A model generated the notes under the pieces. It was not told where the DNA came from, did no database searches, and worked only from the letters and a program-made list of their open reading frames with translations. From NCBI GenBank assembly GCA_037176885.1, contig JAWWNJ010000152.1:372001-436000 (forward strand): a DNA stretch of 64,000 nucleotides, given 5' to 3'. Source of the stretch: Favolaschia claudopus. Lineage: Eukaryota > Basidiomycota > Agaricomycetes > Agaricales > Mycenaceae. The position numbers were made by a program, and so were the translations under genes. Below are positions 55,171-64,000 of this stretch, one piece after another; position 1 is the first letter of the stretch, and each line of letters starts with the position of its first letter.

Positions 55171-55794
55171 TGTGCGCATTCCGCCGCAACGTGCGCACCC
55201 GATAAGGGAATTTGATGAGAGCTGTGTTGATGGCAATCATTCCGGCGAACCTCGGCATCCGCCCAATCCTTGTCCTTCATTTGCGCGAAGGGGACCAACC
55301 ATTCGCGTCCCCTCCCCTCCCTCGCTCCGCTCGGGGGGTCCCCCAAGCCGGGGCCGCTCAGGTTGGCACTCTAAAGCCTCGTTCGCGCGAATCCTTCTGT
55401 TCCTCACCCCCACACCCCCCCGAACCCTAACCAGGTACTAACCGAGTAATCTTTTGGCCTTCGGCAGTCACAAAAGTGGGAGCAAACCCTAACCACCTAA
55501 CCAGTGACTTTTTGGGCCTTCGGCAGTCATAGTATAAGTGAAGCAAAAAAATGTAGAGAGAAAGAATTGAACTCACCACCTCAATAATTCGAATCTCTTA
55601 TCTCCACCTACAAACCTCTATACTACACAGCAATTGGTTGTCCCCTTTCTTTTAACACGACATTACGCCCTCGAGCTCCCGACGACTCACATTGATCTAT
55701 AGTAATCTATAGTAAGATATATTTGATCGCCGAGGATTCTGCCGCGATCAAATTCCCTTATTGGGTGCGCACGTTGCGGCGGAAAGTCAAGAGT
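55171..55794. mobile_element. 624-bp insertion with TTCCGCCGCAACG inverted repeats
   Basis: GCCTTGGGACACT lies on both sides (55158-55170 and 55795-55807) though it occurs once in the compact copy. Inside, a 38-bp inverted pair begins TTCCGCCGCAACGTGCGCAC (55179) and ends with its complement at 55784. The direct repeat does not abut the inverted pair, so the exact mechanism is unclear. It contains (C)n-rich and GTGACTTTTTGGGCCTTCGG-type words near 55460-55530. Confidence 0.7.
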
Positions 55795-55933
55795 GCCTTG
55801 GGACACTGTGACTTACGAAAATTTTCGTTTTTTACCCCCTTTTTAGGCCCGAAATCGCACCAAATTTCGTGTCACAGGGGGGAACCTTTCGTAGGACCCC
55901 TTTGTGACGCTGTGACTTACGAAAATTTTCGTA

Positions 55934-56498
55934 CAGTGCCAAGCATCACATCACGGTTCCTTTTTTGGCAGGGGACGGCATCCAAAGTTAAACTCGATAC
56001 TACATTATGCCGTCATCACCATTCAACTTAAAAACAGTGTAGAACGTCTCTATGGATGTGTAGCAACTCATCTTGTGCTTTGCAAGGCAATTGAACAAGT
56101 TTTTGTGTTTTCACCTCCGAAAAAGTGAAACAAACCCTAATGATGGTTGATGCCATCATCAAATTGCCATATCGGTTAGGGTTAAGATCACGTGCTTCTC
56201 GGACTTTGCCGTGCCAGCCTTGGGCGGATCACCCAGGTAAGTCAGAACAGACTCGGCTACCACTTGGTTTCTGCATGACAACTGAACATATCTGGCCTCA
56301 ATCCATCCAAAATCAGAGCCAAAATGATGATTTTACTTTTTTCAGACCCGACAAAAGTGAAAGGCCGTGGGAAAAAGTGAGTTCTCAACGCCAAACGCAT
56401 TCTTTTGGTCGGTTTCCTTCCTCAGAAAATCCCAAATAAATTACAAAAATTTTCTTCCGCCCGAAAAAGCAGTGTTGGAGAAGTGGCGCTTGGCACTG
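55934..56498. mobile_element. 565-bp MITE, CAGTGCCAAGC ends
   Basis: Ends CAGTGCCAAGC / GCTTGGCACTG with TA at 55932-55933 and 56499-56500. It is inserted into the TA of a TTCGTAGGATTT sequence that is continuous in the 13.2-kb relative. The CAGTG start and TA target fit Tc1/mariner-pogo. Confidence 0.85.
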
Positions 56499-56619
56499 TA
56501 GGATTTCGGGTCTGTGACCTGTGACCCTACGAATTGAACGTAATACTACAGTAGTCTTGGAGTAGGTGGGTGAGCGCTTCCATCGACTGTGAGAACGATA
56601 ACTCGACATAGGAACCATA

Positions 56620-56985
56620 CAGTTGCGGCAAAATCAATTTACTTACCAAATAAGGAAATTCTCATCAGATCCGCTCTACCGCACAGCAAAACCACCACAA
56701 GCACGTTGAAATGGCACAAAGGGCCTGTACTCCTGGAGTTGAGCCGGTCTACGCACAAAAAACAACCGGATTCGTCATGTTTCTCACTGCTTTTGGCTGC
56801 ACTTTATGAGACAAAGTTGCTGGTTATCCCGGCGAAACCAATACAGAGACGCCAGTTTCCCTACATCAGGACAGGCCAGCAGTTTTTGGTATTCTTATCA
56901 ATTTACCGCTCGAAAAAAACGAGCGAAAGGAGCGAATTGACGAGAATTTCCTTATTTAGTAAGTAAATTGATTTTGCCGCAACTG
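56620..56985. mobile_element. 366-bp MITE related to the 3.38-kb element
   Basis: Ends CAGTTGCGGCAAAATCAATT, then TACTTACCAAATAAGGAAATTCTC, about 47 bp with two differences between arms; TA at 56618-56619 and 56986-56987. The first 18 bases and AAGGAAATTC equal the ends of the 39508-42885 element. A reading frame across it is not a gene. Confidence 0.88.
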
Positions 56986-57099
56986 TAGGTGAAGAAAAAA
57001 TGGGGCATAAGTGGCAGTCAGCGGATCCTTGTGTTTTCATGTATAGGATAGGAGTTGACGAGTTATAAAGCTAACCAGTTGAACCAGCACTACCTTTGC

Positions 57100-57657
57100 C
57101 CCCGATATTGATCCAGAGGTATATCCTGTTTGTCGGTTAATCGAGAGTGTGCACAACACAATCATCGAGGCATTCTGGCACTGGTTAAAGGACAAGTTAG
57201 GACGCAATCTGAAAGAATTTATATTGATTGGAAAGAGAGAACGAATTTTTCAGCCCTGATGTTGATTTTCATGTGTGAGTCGTCTCCTTGGGGAGGTGCT
57301 AACAAAATTTCCAATGGAAGATCACTGTTCTACTGGATCTTCGTACCTTTGTTGCAAGCAAAACTGGATGAATTTCGTCTCTGGTGGAATCATCACCGTG
57401 TTCGCGTTCAGATAGAAAAGAATATGCCTTCAGGCCATGTCCCCGCCGACGCATCTGCACCCAAGAATTTCGGGGGCATTGATTGCCGTATCTCAGTTCC
57501 CCAGGCAGCCGTGGATGACGTGCGCCAGATGTTGACAGAAGAGGTTGGTTCGCGGGAATCTCACTTATCTTCGTTCTCTCTAGAATGTGCGGAGCTGGCC
57601 GAACAACCTCCCAGACTTGCTGAAGGCCTTTTAGAGGTTATAGGGCTCAAGCTATAA
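57100..57657 (+). pseudogene. Integrase-core (DDE) protein, C-terminal fragment
   Basis: Plus-strand reading: RLIESVHNTIIEAFWHWLKD (with the third acidic residue) and KLGRNLKEFILIGKRE in one frame to about 57240, then in the next frame LFYWIFVPLLQAKLDEFRLW, NHHRVRVQIEKNMPSGHVPA and a tail PQAAVDDVRQMLTEEVGSRE ending at 57657. This is the C-terminal half of the integrase-core-domain proteins that are abundant in basidiomycetes and some animals. The upstream two catalytic Asp regions are absent. One frameshift. Confidence 0.65.
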
Positions 57658-57889
57658 AGCTTTGAAGGCCTATAATTATCACGTGTTATGATTTGTAAGC
57701 AATATGCTGGCCTTCAATTATCTACCCTACAAACTCTTTATTCTGTATCCCTCCCTTGAAAAAGAGGTCCCAAAAGGGCTTTGTGGCTGGCTGGAGGGTG
57801 CTCACTGCTCATTGCGCAGAGACGCGACGCGCAGGCGCTGAGAGAAGGAAGAAAATTTCTGACAAGCACTGCATTGTCGCACTATCTCT
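57658..57889. other. No gene recognised
   Basis: Short spacer between two transposon fragments; nothing seen. Confidence 0.3.
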
Positions 57890-58640
57890 CTTTCCCAAAC
57901 GAAGTAAGTAGAGTACATTGACGCTGTCCTTAAGCGTTGCGGTATGGCAGACTGTAACCCGTCAAAGACTCCAATGGCTACGACTCCTCGCCTCACTGCT
58001 GAAGACCCCGTCAACACCACACTGCTCCAACATAAACGGAGAGACAGTGTCATACGCTACTGTGGTTGCAAAGCGCGGCCTGCGCTACATGAAGTATACT
58101 CGTGACCTTGAGTTGCGCTTCGACGGCTCGGACATTGATCTTGACTTCCACGGGTTCTCTGACGCCGACTGGTCTGGTGACGACGAGACTTCTCGATTAA
58201 ACTCCGGATACGCATTCATACCTGGTCGAGGAGCATTGGGCTGGTCCAGCAAACGGCAAGGCATGGTTGCCCTATCCTCAACTGAGTCAGAATACATTGG
58301 ACTGTCAAACGCCGGGCAGCACCTAGCCTGGTTGCGCACCTTCTTTGCAGAAGTCGGCCACGAGCAGCGCGGACCCACAGAGCTCTTCTGTGATAATCAA
58401 GCAGCTATCATCCTCTGTCGAGACCCACAATTCCGAGCACGCACCAAACCATACAGCGCAAATACCACTTCATTCGCGACGACATTGTGGCAAAAGGCGA
58501 GGCCCTCATTCGCTACGTGTCTACCCACGACATGGTGGCCGACATCCTTACTAAGCCTCTTTCCCGGGAAAAGCATTGGAAGTTTACAAGAGCCTTGGGA
58601 TTACGGTTTACCTCGAGTGGGAGTGTCGAAACCAAAGGGA
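57890..58640 (+). pseudogene. Copia RT end and RNase H fragment, with 3' LTR start
   Basis: Plus-strand reading: VEYIDAVLKRCGMADCNPSK, TPMATTPRLTAEDP, then after a shift LRYMKYTRDLELRF, the RNase H motif GFSDADWSGDDETSRLNSGY, QGMVALSSTESEYIGLSNAG, ELFCDNQAAIILCRDP, and after another shift the tail THDMVADILTKPLSREKHWK. GAGTGGGAG followed by TGTCGAAACC at 58624 looks like a polypurine tract and LTR start. This supplies the part missing from the leftward Copia at 21.5-24.1 kb, but whether they are one family is unknown. Confidence 0.85.
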
Positions 58641-61202
58641 AGCGAGCGAGCCAAACCTAAAATCTATCTTTAGGCAACTATGACGCAAGTGGATTTCAGG
58701 CTCCCCTGAATCCCGGCTCATTAATCATGTCCGTGGAGGATTATGTCCGAAAAAGGCATACTCGTGTGATCCGATGAGTTCCGGGTCACATGAGCGGTGC
58801 TGTCAATCAAATTCTTGTCTCTTACCTCGTCGCGTCGCGCTTTACACAACCCGTCCCTACCGCACATGAACGGAGGAGCTAGAAGTAACCCTGGAAGAAG
58901 AAGATCCCCCAGAAACATCGCTAATTCTCATCGGATTCCCTTCCCCGGCCCCGCAATCCATCGCACCCCAAGTACCTGCTTTCGACCTTACAACAAGTCA
59001 CTGAGTCAACAGCGCACCTCCATCCCTGCGTGCCCGGAATGCGGCGGAGCAAGAGTTTATTGTCTTAAACCTTCTGGAAAGCAATACTTCTGATTTAGAA
59101 TCTTCATTTGGGTGTCCAGGGGAGAATTGAGATTGCTTGAGCAATGAGGAAGGAGCAAGTCCGAATATCGGTGTGTGTTTTTCACTGACGTCCAGACGGT
59201 TCTCCCTGACCTAATCTTCAGATGCTCTTATTATGTTTGCCGCACGGCCCGCACCTGTGCATTAGGCCAAATAGTTGTCTAGATTTTGAGATCAACAGAG
59301 CTCACATGTAGTTCAAACTACTACCTCGGATTCATCACGTAGGATTGGGTTGAACGGTGAGCTCAAAGAGCATGATTGAGACTAGCAAGACCTGTACGCG
59401 TTGAATTGAGAAATAAATTCTGTTGAGATCAAGTCGAAATTCGAGGTTCAGTCCGTGACAGTCTGGTTGTCAGAAAAAAATGGGGAACATGTGAAGGTCC
59501 TACTTGGTCTCATCCGGGATAGAATGTGCAGAACACTAAATTTCTGTGATAATTTGAGACGGACGAGGAAGGGGACTCGTGCGCGAGAGATTCACGGAAG
59601 ATGTGTAGAACTTTCAGATTTGCATGGTTTTGAGTCAAGTAGTCAAATAAGTTGTGCTTGATTAAGTGCTATAAGTACTGTCTTTCTAACACAAATAAGG
59701 CCTCAGAGTATTGTTGGGAAGCATCTGAAGGCAATTGTACGTGAATTCAGCGTCCAGAATGGGTCATCGGCTTTTTCGGACTGAGTGTGAGAACGGCCGA
59801 GGAAGCTTCCGAGAAGATCTTGAATGAGAGTATGTCCCAAGGAGGCAGCTGCTCCGAAAGAACATACCTCTTACCATATTTTGAATGCCTCTGATCTGCC
59901 TAATCAGGGCATAAGAAATCAAGATTGCAATTGCTTTGGAGGGCGCTACAGTGATTTTGAAGCGCTGATTTCTTGGAAACAGAGCCTCAGGTACATAGCG
60001 AGTCTCTCCCTTTTCTCTCCCTTTCTCTTCTCTTTTCGCAACTTGAAAACTTGAATTCCGCCGGCTCTCCACAGATATAATTCATAAGCCGAAATTCATT
60101 ACGGTCATAGTAACATTCATGACGTTATATCCATGACGTTTTGTTGTGGATTCACTAGCAGGAACTCGTGCTTCGCTACGAATGATATGATTCTTGGAAT
60201 TCAAGAACTTGAAGGAAGAATCTGAGTGCAACTGAGTTGCGGATGTGCACACTATGCATGAGTGCAGATTCTCAGATTATCTCTTGGACCCTTGTCACCA
60301 ACCTGTGGTTGGTTCCTCGCGTCCTTGTTTCCGAGTCCCGCTCAAAATGCCAGGTCAATACTATTAGTACAGCCATTCATGTACTCTTACTCTGTGAATA
60401 GCACCAGTCATTTGAGATTGAGAAGAAGAAAACACCTCGGACACTTGTCCCAATGAAGAGATCCATGACAGACCTACTTATGACCCTGAACAAAACTCGG
60501 TGACATGTATAGGGAGGAGAGGAAGAAGAGTCAAATATTAATAATGCTCATACATAGGTAAGAAGCCAAATCATTCTCGGAGCAGGATTGAGCAGTGTAT
60601 TTAGAAATATTAGTTTCCATTGGACTGTAAATATATTCTATGCATTCTTTTCCACTGACTCTCGTTCTGGAAACGTGAAAAATAGTCTTCATTGTATTCC
60701 AGTCACATGTCCAAGGATTTGGTTGCGTCTGTAACCAAACTGAGTGCGCCTACTTAACAACACATTTCTGGAAACATGATGGAACCCAAGGTAAAAAAAA
60801 ACTCAATAGACATTTTACCCTGAAGAAAACGAAGCTTCTGGTTGATGAGGAGCAAAGGTTGGCAGCGAGTCGCACCGGGTCGATGTCGGCTAAGATTCCA
60901 AAAGCCATCAGAACTTGTAGCAGTGCATTGAGAGCAAAGAGTTGCCTTGGGAGCAGATGAATTGGCTTGAGGTTGAGATGGAGGCTTTGATCGACATCCT
61001 CGGACTCCGGAGCAAGAATCAGCAGAGGCGTACGGAGAGAGTACAGACCGACAGGTTACAACCAGGATGACACTCGTAGGGGAAACAGAACCTCACAACA
61101 TGAGAATCTGAACCTCAAGAAACAAATCATAATAGTCAGAACTGACAAATTAAAGTTCCTACATGGGGAGTGGATCCTGCGCATTCCCTCTAATGGCTCT
61201 CT
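58641..61202. other. Largely blank region
   Basis: Short frames only. A plus-strand stretch at 60940-61070 translates LPWEQMNWLEVEMEALIDIL, coiled-coil-like, but is short and isolated. Frames at 58797-59093 and 59764-60072 have no motif. No repeat ends found. Confidence 0.35.
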
Positions 61203-61806
61203 TTACGATAAAAATATTGTGAGGGACGCCGTTGCATCTATTGTCAAACTGAGCACAGTATAAACCAAATAATGAGAACAGCACAGATCGCAATCAGGCC
61301 AAGCTTGAAGACGTCGCTGAGCAGCCTCAGCTTGCCTACGTAATCTCTGAGTTCCGGAGCAAAACGCATGCTTATCTGTGACGACAACTGACTCCAGGGA
61401 CTCCGTTGCATCTATTGTCAAAACCGCACACAAAAGCAAGCAAGAAATTGTGCGCAGCACATACCACAGTCAGGGTGAGCTTCGAGGCGTCGCTGAGCAA
61501 CCTCAACTTGTCTCCGGAATTTCTGAGCTCTTGAGCGCGACTCATGCTTATCGGTGATGACATCACTTGAGTGAGCTCAGACTCAATCTTGTCTGCAAGC
61601 TCCCGCTGTCATCGTGCACGTTGAGCGACAGAACGCCGTGACCGTGACTTCTCGCAAAGCTTAGATTGAACCTCGTACCATGAACAAAATCTGTCCTGCT
61701 TACCACGGGTTAGAAATTTTCGGCCCTCCCTTTCCCGACGTCGTTTCTGACCCACTGAGCGCTTGCTGGAAGTTGATTTGCTGGAGATACTATCGCCCAA
61801 GGACAC
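61203..61806 (-). pseudogene. Coiled-coil locus with a duplicated exon
   Basis: Leftward. It opens MSLGDSISSKSTSSKRSVGQ with KRRREREGRKF, has a single TGA after SVAQRAR, then RELADKIESEL. Two consecutive units of about 180 bp then encode the same module: TDKHESRSRAQKFRRQVEVA plus QRRLEAHPDC, and TDKHAFCSGTQRLRRQAEAA plus QRRLQAWPDC. Between them lies an intron-like GTATGTGC to GACAATAG (about 61398-61462); the second copy's donor is lost while its ACAATAGATGCAACGG acceptor is kept. The function is unknown. Confidence 0.45.
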
Positions 61807-62317
61807 TACTGGAGATACTATCGCCCAAGGAGACTACTGGTTCTTACTTCTGAGTCATATACTAATAGGCCATGGGCTAGCTTCATCTGCCGTCGGCTGA
61901 GAAAAACTGATGAGGAACCGGGGATTGAGTCACATAGCATGAGCAGCAGCTGCCTTAACATTACATAAACATGGTAAGACATGAGACAGAGGAGAGGAAG
62001 AAGAGGGAACGACGCAGAAGACATGAGCGTACAGGACGCGACGACGGGCACGCGATCACGGGACCCGTTGCGGACTCCGGAGAAGATGACGGAACAGATC
62101 AGCAGCTGACCAGGTGAGCAGCCAATCAGGTTATCCCTTTGTATGTCTTGTCTTGTCTACAGGAGACAGAACAACCACCCTTTGTATAATAGATAACGAT
62201 AACATCATGATTTTTGGCGGTGAAAAGGAGCAAAAATGTGAAAGATATATATCTAACCACCAGACGAAGTCGAACGCCGGACCTCATGGATTTATAGCAT
62301 TAGCTTGTTACACCATA
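61807..62317. other. No gene recognised
   Basis: Contains CCTTTGTATAATAGATA at 62178-62195, shared with 21508-21525, otherwise nothing. Confidence 0.35.
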
Positions 62318-62465
62318 CTCGTGGTGAGAAAAAGTCATGGAAAATATGGTCCATCATATCACTCGATCAAAAGTCGAAAGAGCGCGAAAAATATGGCATG
62401 GGCCAAGGTTTTCCGGAAGCGCTGTAACCGATTCCGGCCATCTTGTATGATATTAGGTGCTGGGT
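62318..62465 (+). mobile_element. Diverged arm of the 46.7-kb foldback family
   Basis: Starts CTCGTGGTGAGAAAAAGTCA after TA at 62316-62317 and later has TTGTATGATATTAGGTGCTG, matching the left arm of 46698-47885 with changes. A weak right-end partner may be TTTTTTTTTCACCACA near 62688-62703. Confidence 0.65.
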
Positions 62466-63031
62466 CAAAAAGGGGCCGATATCTGGGCAACCGCTGAAGG
62501 GATTGGAGCAGGGTTGTCGGAGGATCTAAAGGGTCCTTCTGCGCAACCACTGTGCCAACCAAGGGTCATGAAATTCATGATGTTTCTCGTCATGACTTTC
62601 CTGACGATTTGTCCGGAAATTCATGGTGATTTACCGGAAATTCATACAGTGTAGTTCGGCTCAATGGGGAAGGAGTGTTCCTTGGTGATTTTTTTTTCAC
62701 CACACCTCTTCAATGCTAGCCCTACCCACTGTATTAATTCTGAATGCAAAAAAGAGCCATGTATCGTTTGAGGCCAAGTTTTGTGTCAATACGCGACAAA
62801 TCAAGGAATCACCGACTTTCTTCTCCGTGATCCTACTTCAATGGGGGCACTTTTCGTCTCAAAACAAATTCCGGCATAAAGACCTTGATCTTAGGTATGC
62901 ATGTGTGAGAGGATCGGACAAAGAATGCGGCCGAAAAGATCATGCACGTGGAAGCGTGACAGGTGTTTGTTGACGCGTCTGTCCATCACCTCTCTCCGTC
63001 TTCTCTAGCCAATCCCTACTGTCCAGCTCTC

Positions 63032-64000
63032 ATGGTGTACCGCGCAAAGTCCGATCGGGTCAAAGCCCAGGAAGCCAGTCGAAAGAAGGAGGCAAATATA
63101 GCGGCGGCGGTGCAGGAGTGGGACAGGGAGCGCGTCAAGCCCGCCATCTTAGGCAAGCCCAAAACTGTCTCTGATCTCTCTTTCAAATACGGGATTCCTT
63201 ACATGACACTATCTCGACGAGTACATGGTGGACAGAGTATTCGACAAGCCAATCAAAAGAAGCAAAAGGTCCCCCACGGAGTGGGCACTCGTCCAGTTCA
63301 TGCGTGAATCCGCGGATCGAGGCTTCCCATTGATAGAGCAGTATGCCAATACGGCGCTCCAGGCCCTTCACGGTAGCGCTGTGTTGGAATCAAAATCTGG
63401 GCTGTGAGAAATGTGAGATTCAAACCACCCCCCTGGTTATTTAACATGGGCATGTTAATAACAGGGTTTATAACATGACGTGAGCCCAGCCAGAAATTTT
63501 TTTCCGCCTGATTTTCAGCTGATTTTCTTGAAATTGGCCTCAAATTCGCCTTCGACGCCCTCCGGGCAGAGGAGAGTGATTTTTGACTCAATTCTCAGCA
63601 TCCCAAGGGCGAAATTAAGCTGCAAAAATGGTGTCCAAGGCACCGCAGGGGCCCCTTCCCAACACATAAATAACAGGTGTTTCTGGACCTCAATTGTGAG
63701 AAATGTAATTTACATGTTAATAACAGTGTTATAAAGTACCTGTTATATAACACGTTGATTCCTACACAGCGCTACTTCACGGACCCGACTACGAGCCGGT
63801 GGGGAAGAAATGGGTGTTTAGCTTCCTTGACAGACATCGAGACGCGCTCAGTACCTTCTGGAGCAAGCCCCTCGACACTCAGCGCGCACGGAGCCTCAAT
63901 CCGGAGGCCGTCAAGTTCTGGGTGGAGTTAGTGAAGAAGGACGTTGTGGATGCGGGGGTCTCACCTGACAGAATATATGGAATGGATGAAAGCGGGTTTC
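63032..64000 (+). pseudogene. Pogo-like (Tc1/mariner) transposase, cut by a MITE and by the window end
   Basis: Starts MVYRAKSDRVKAQEASRKKE at 63032. The first DNA-binding helix-turn-helix reads TVSDLSFKYGIPYMTLSRRV; after a one-base shift near 63272 the CENP-B-type second domain reads SPTEWALVQFMRESADRGFP. A hAT-type MITE sits at 63374-63774. Removing it with one CTTCACGG joins NTALQALHG to PDYEPVGKKWVF in frame, then SFLDRHRDAL, and IYGMDESGF, the start of the DDE catalytic domain (first Asp), where the window ends. Confidence 0.85.
63374..63774. mobile_element. 401-bp hAT-type MITE in the transposase
   Basis: CTTCACGG at 63366-63373 and 63775-63782 is an exact 8-bp TSD. Ends TAGCGCTGTGTTGGAATCAA and complement TAGCGCTGTGTAGGAATCAA fit YARNG. 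Inside are inverted groups of ATGTTAATAACAG and TTATAACA. Non-coding. Confidence 0.9.

Larger units (their letters stand above)
55084..56551. mobile_element. TA-flanked element with two nested insertions
   Basis: Ends CTGTAGTATTACGTTCAATT and complement with TA at 55082-55083 and 56552-56553; same family as 13199-13456, with GGGTGTGACACC and two TACGAAAATTTTCGTA palindromes (about 55815 and 55918). Comparison with the 258-bp copy shows extra sequence at 55171-55794 and at 55934-56498. No transposase. Confidence 0.88.

Noticed and set aside
56589..56966. 125-codon plus-strand frame
   Set aside because: It lies almost wholly inside a TA-flanked MITE with 47-bp inverted ends.

Overview
The window looks like repeat-dense chromosomal DNA from a filamentous basidiomycete, most likely an agaricomycete. 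The evidence is short GT-AG introns of 40-65 bp, a Tf1-like Ty3 chromovirus, a RepHel Helitron with introns, and several protein families I know mainly from Agaricomycetes (a CETxWYH zinc-finger protein, a large unknown family at 35.5-36.8 kb, and a kinase-like protein with an HGD loop). I cannot name the species. No rRNA, tRNA, CRISPR array or bacterial-type operon is visible.

Layout. 0.5-1.9 kb: a frame-broken unknown gene with a TATA box, read leftward. 2.0-10.5 kb: a leftward Ty3/Gypsy chromovirus (gag-PR, RT, RNase H, integrase, chromodomain) broken by frameshifts and by three precise insertions, and cut off at its gag end by an inverted 298-bp gag duplicate. 11-15.6 kb: small repeats, MITEs and one small coiled-coil gene. 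15.6-20.6 kb: a decayed leftward Helitron with Rep and Pif1-type helicase. 21.4-24.5 kb: a leftward Ty1/Copia remnant lacking RT. 24.8-29.35 kb: a 4.6-kb element with CACTG-type inverted ends and arrays of small hairpin motifs just inside both ends. 30.4-32.9 kb: a second copy of the sequence that interrupts the Ty3 element, itself carrying three insertions. 34-39.5 kb: MITEs, a broken member of an agaricomycete family, and a foldback. 39.5-42.9 kb: a 3.38-kb element with 52-bp inverted ends carrying a zinc-finger protein gene. 43-50.8 kb: an exact 309-bp duplication, a hAT-type MITE, GC-rich palindromic repeats, nested foldbacks, LINE/EEP and Ty3 fragments, and a MULE-type MITE with a 9-bp target duplication. 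51.3-52.5 kb: a three-exon kinase-like gene, the best candidate for a host gene. 53.8-58.7 kb: more MITEs (one with nested insertions), an integrase-core fragment and a Copia RNase H fragment. 58.7-62.5 kb: mostly blank, with a coiled-coil locus containing a duplicated exon. 63.0-64.0 kb: a pogo-like transposase gene interrupted by a hAT-type MITE and running off the end.

The main story is mobile elements nested in mobile elements. In several cases removing the inserted element and one copy of its target duplication restores an open reading frame, so insertion boundaries can be placed to the base. Most coding regions carry single-base frameshifts; these may be old decay or assembly indels, and I cannot tell which. 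All family assignments rest on motif recognition by eye.
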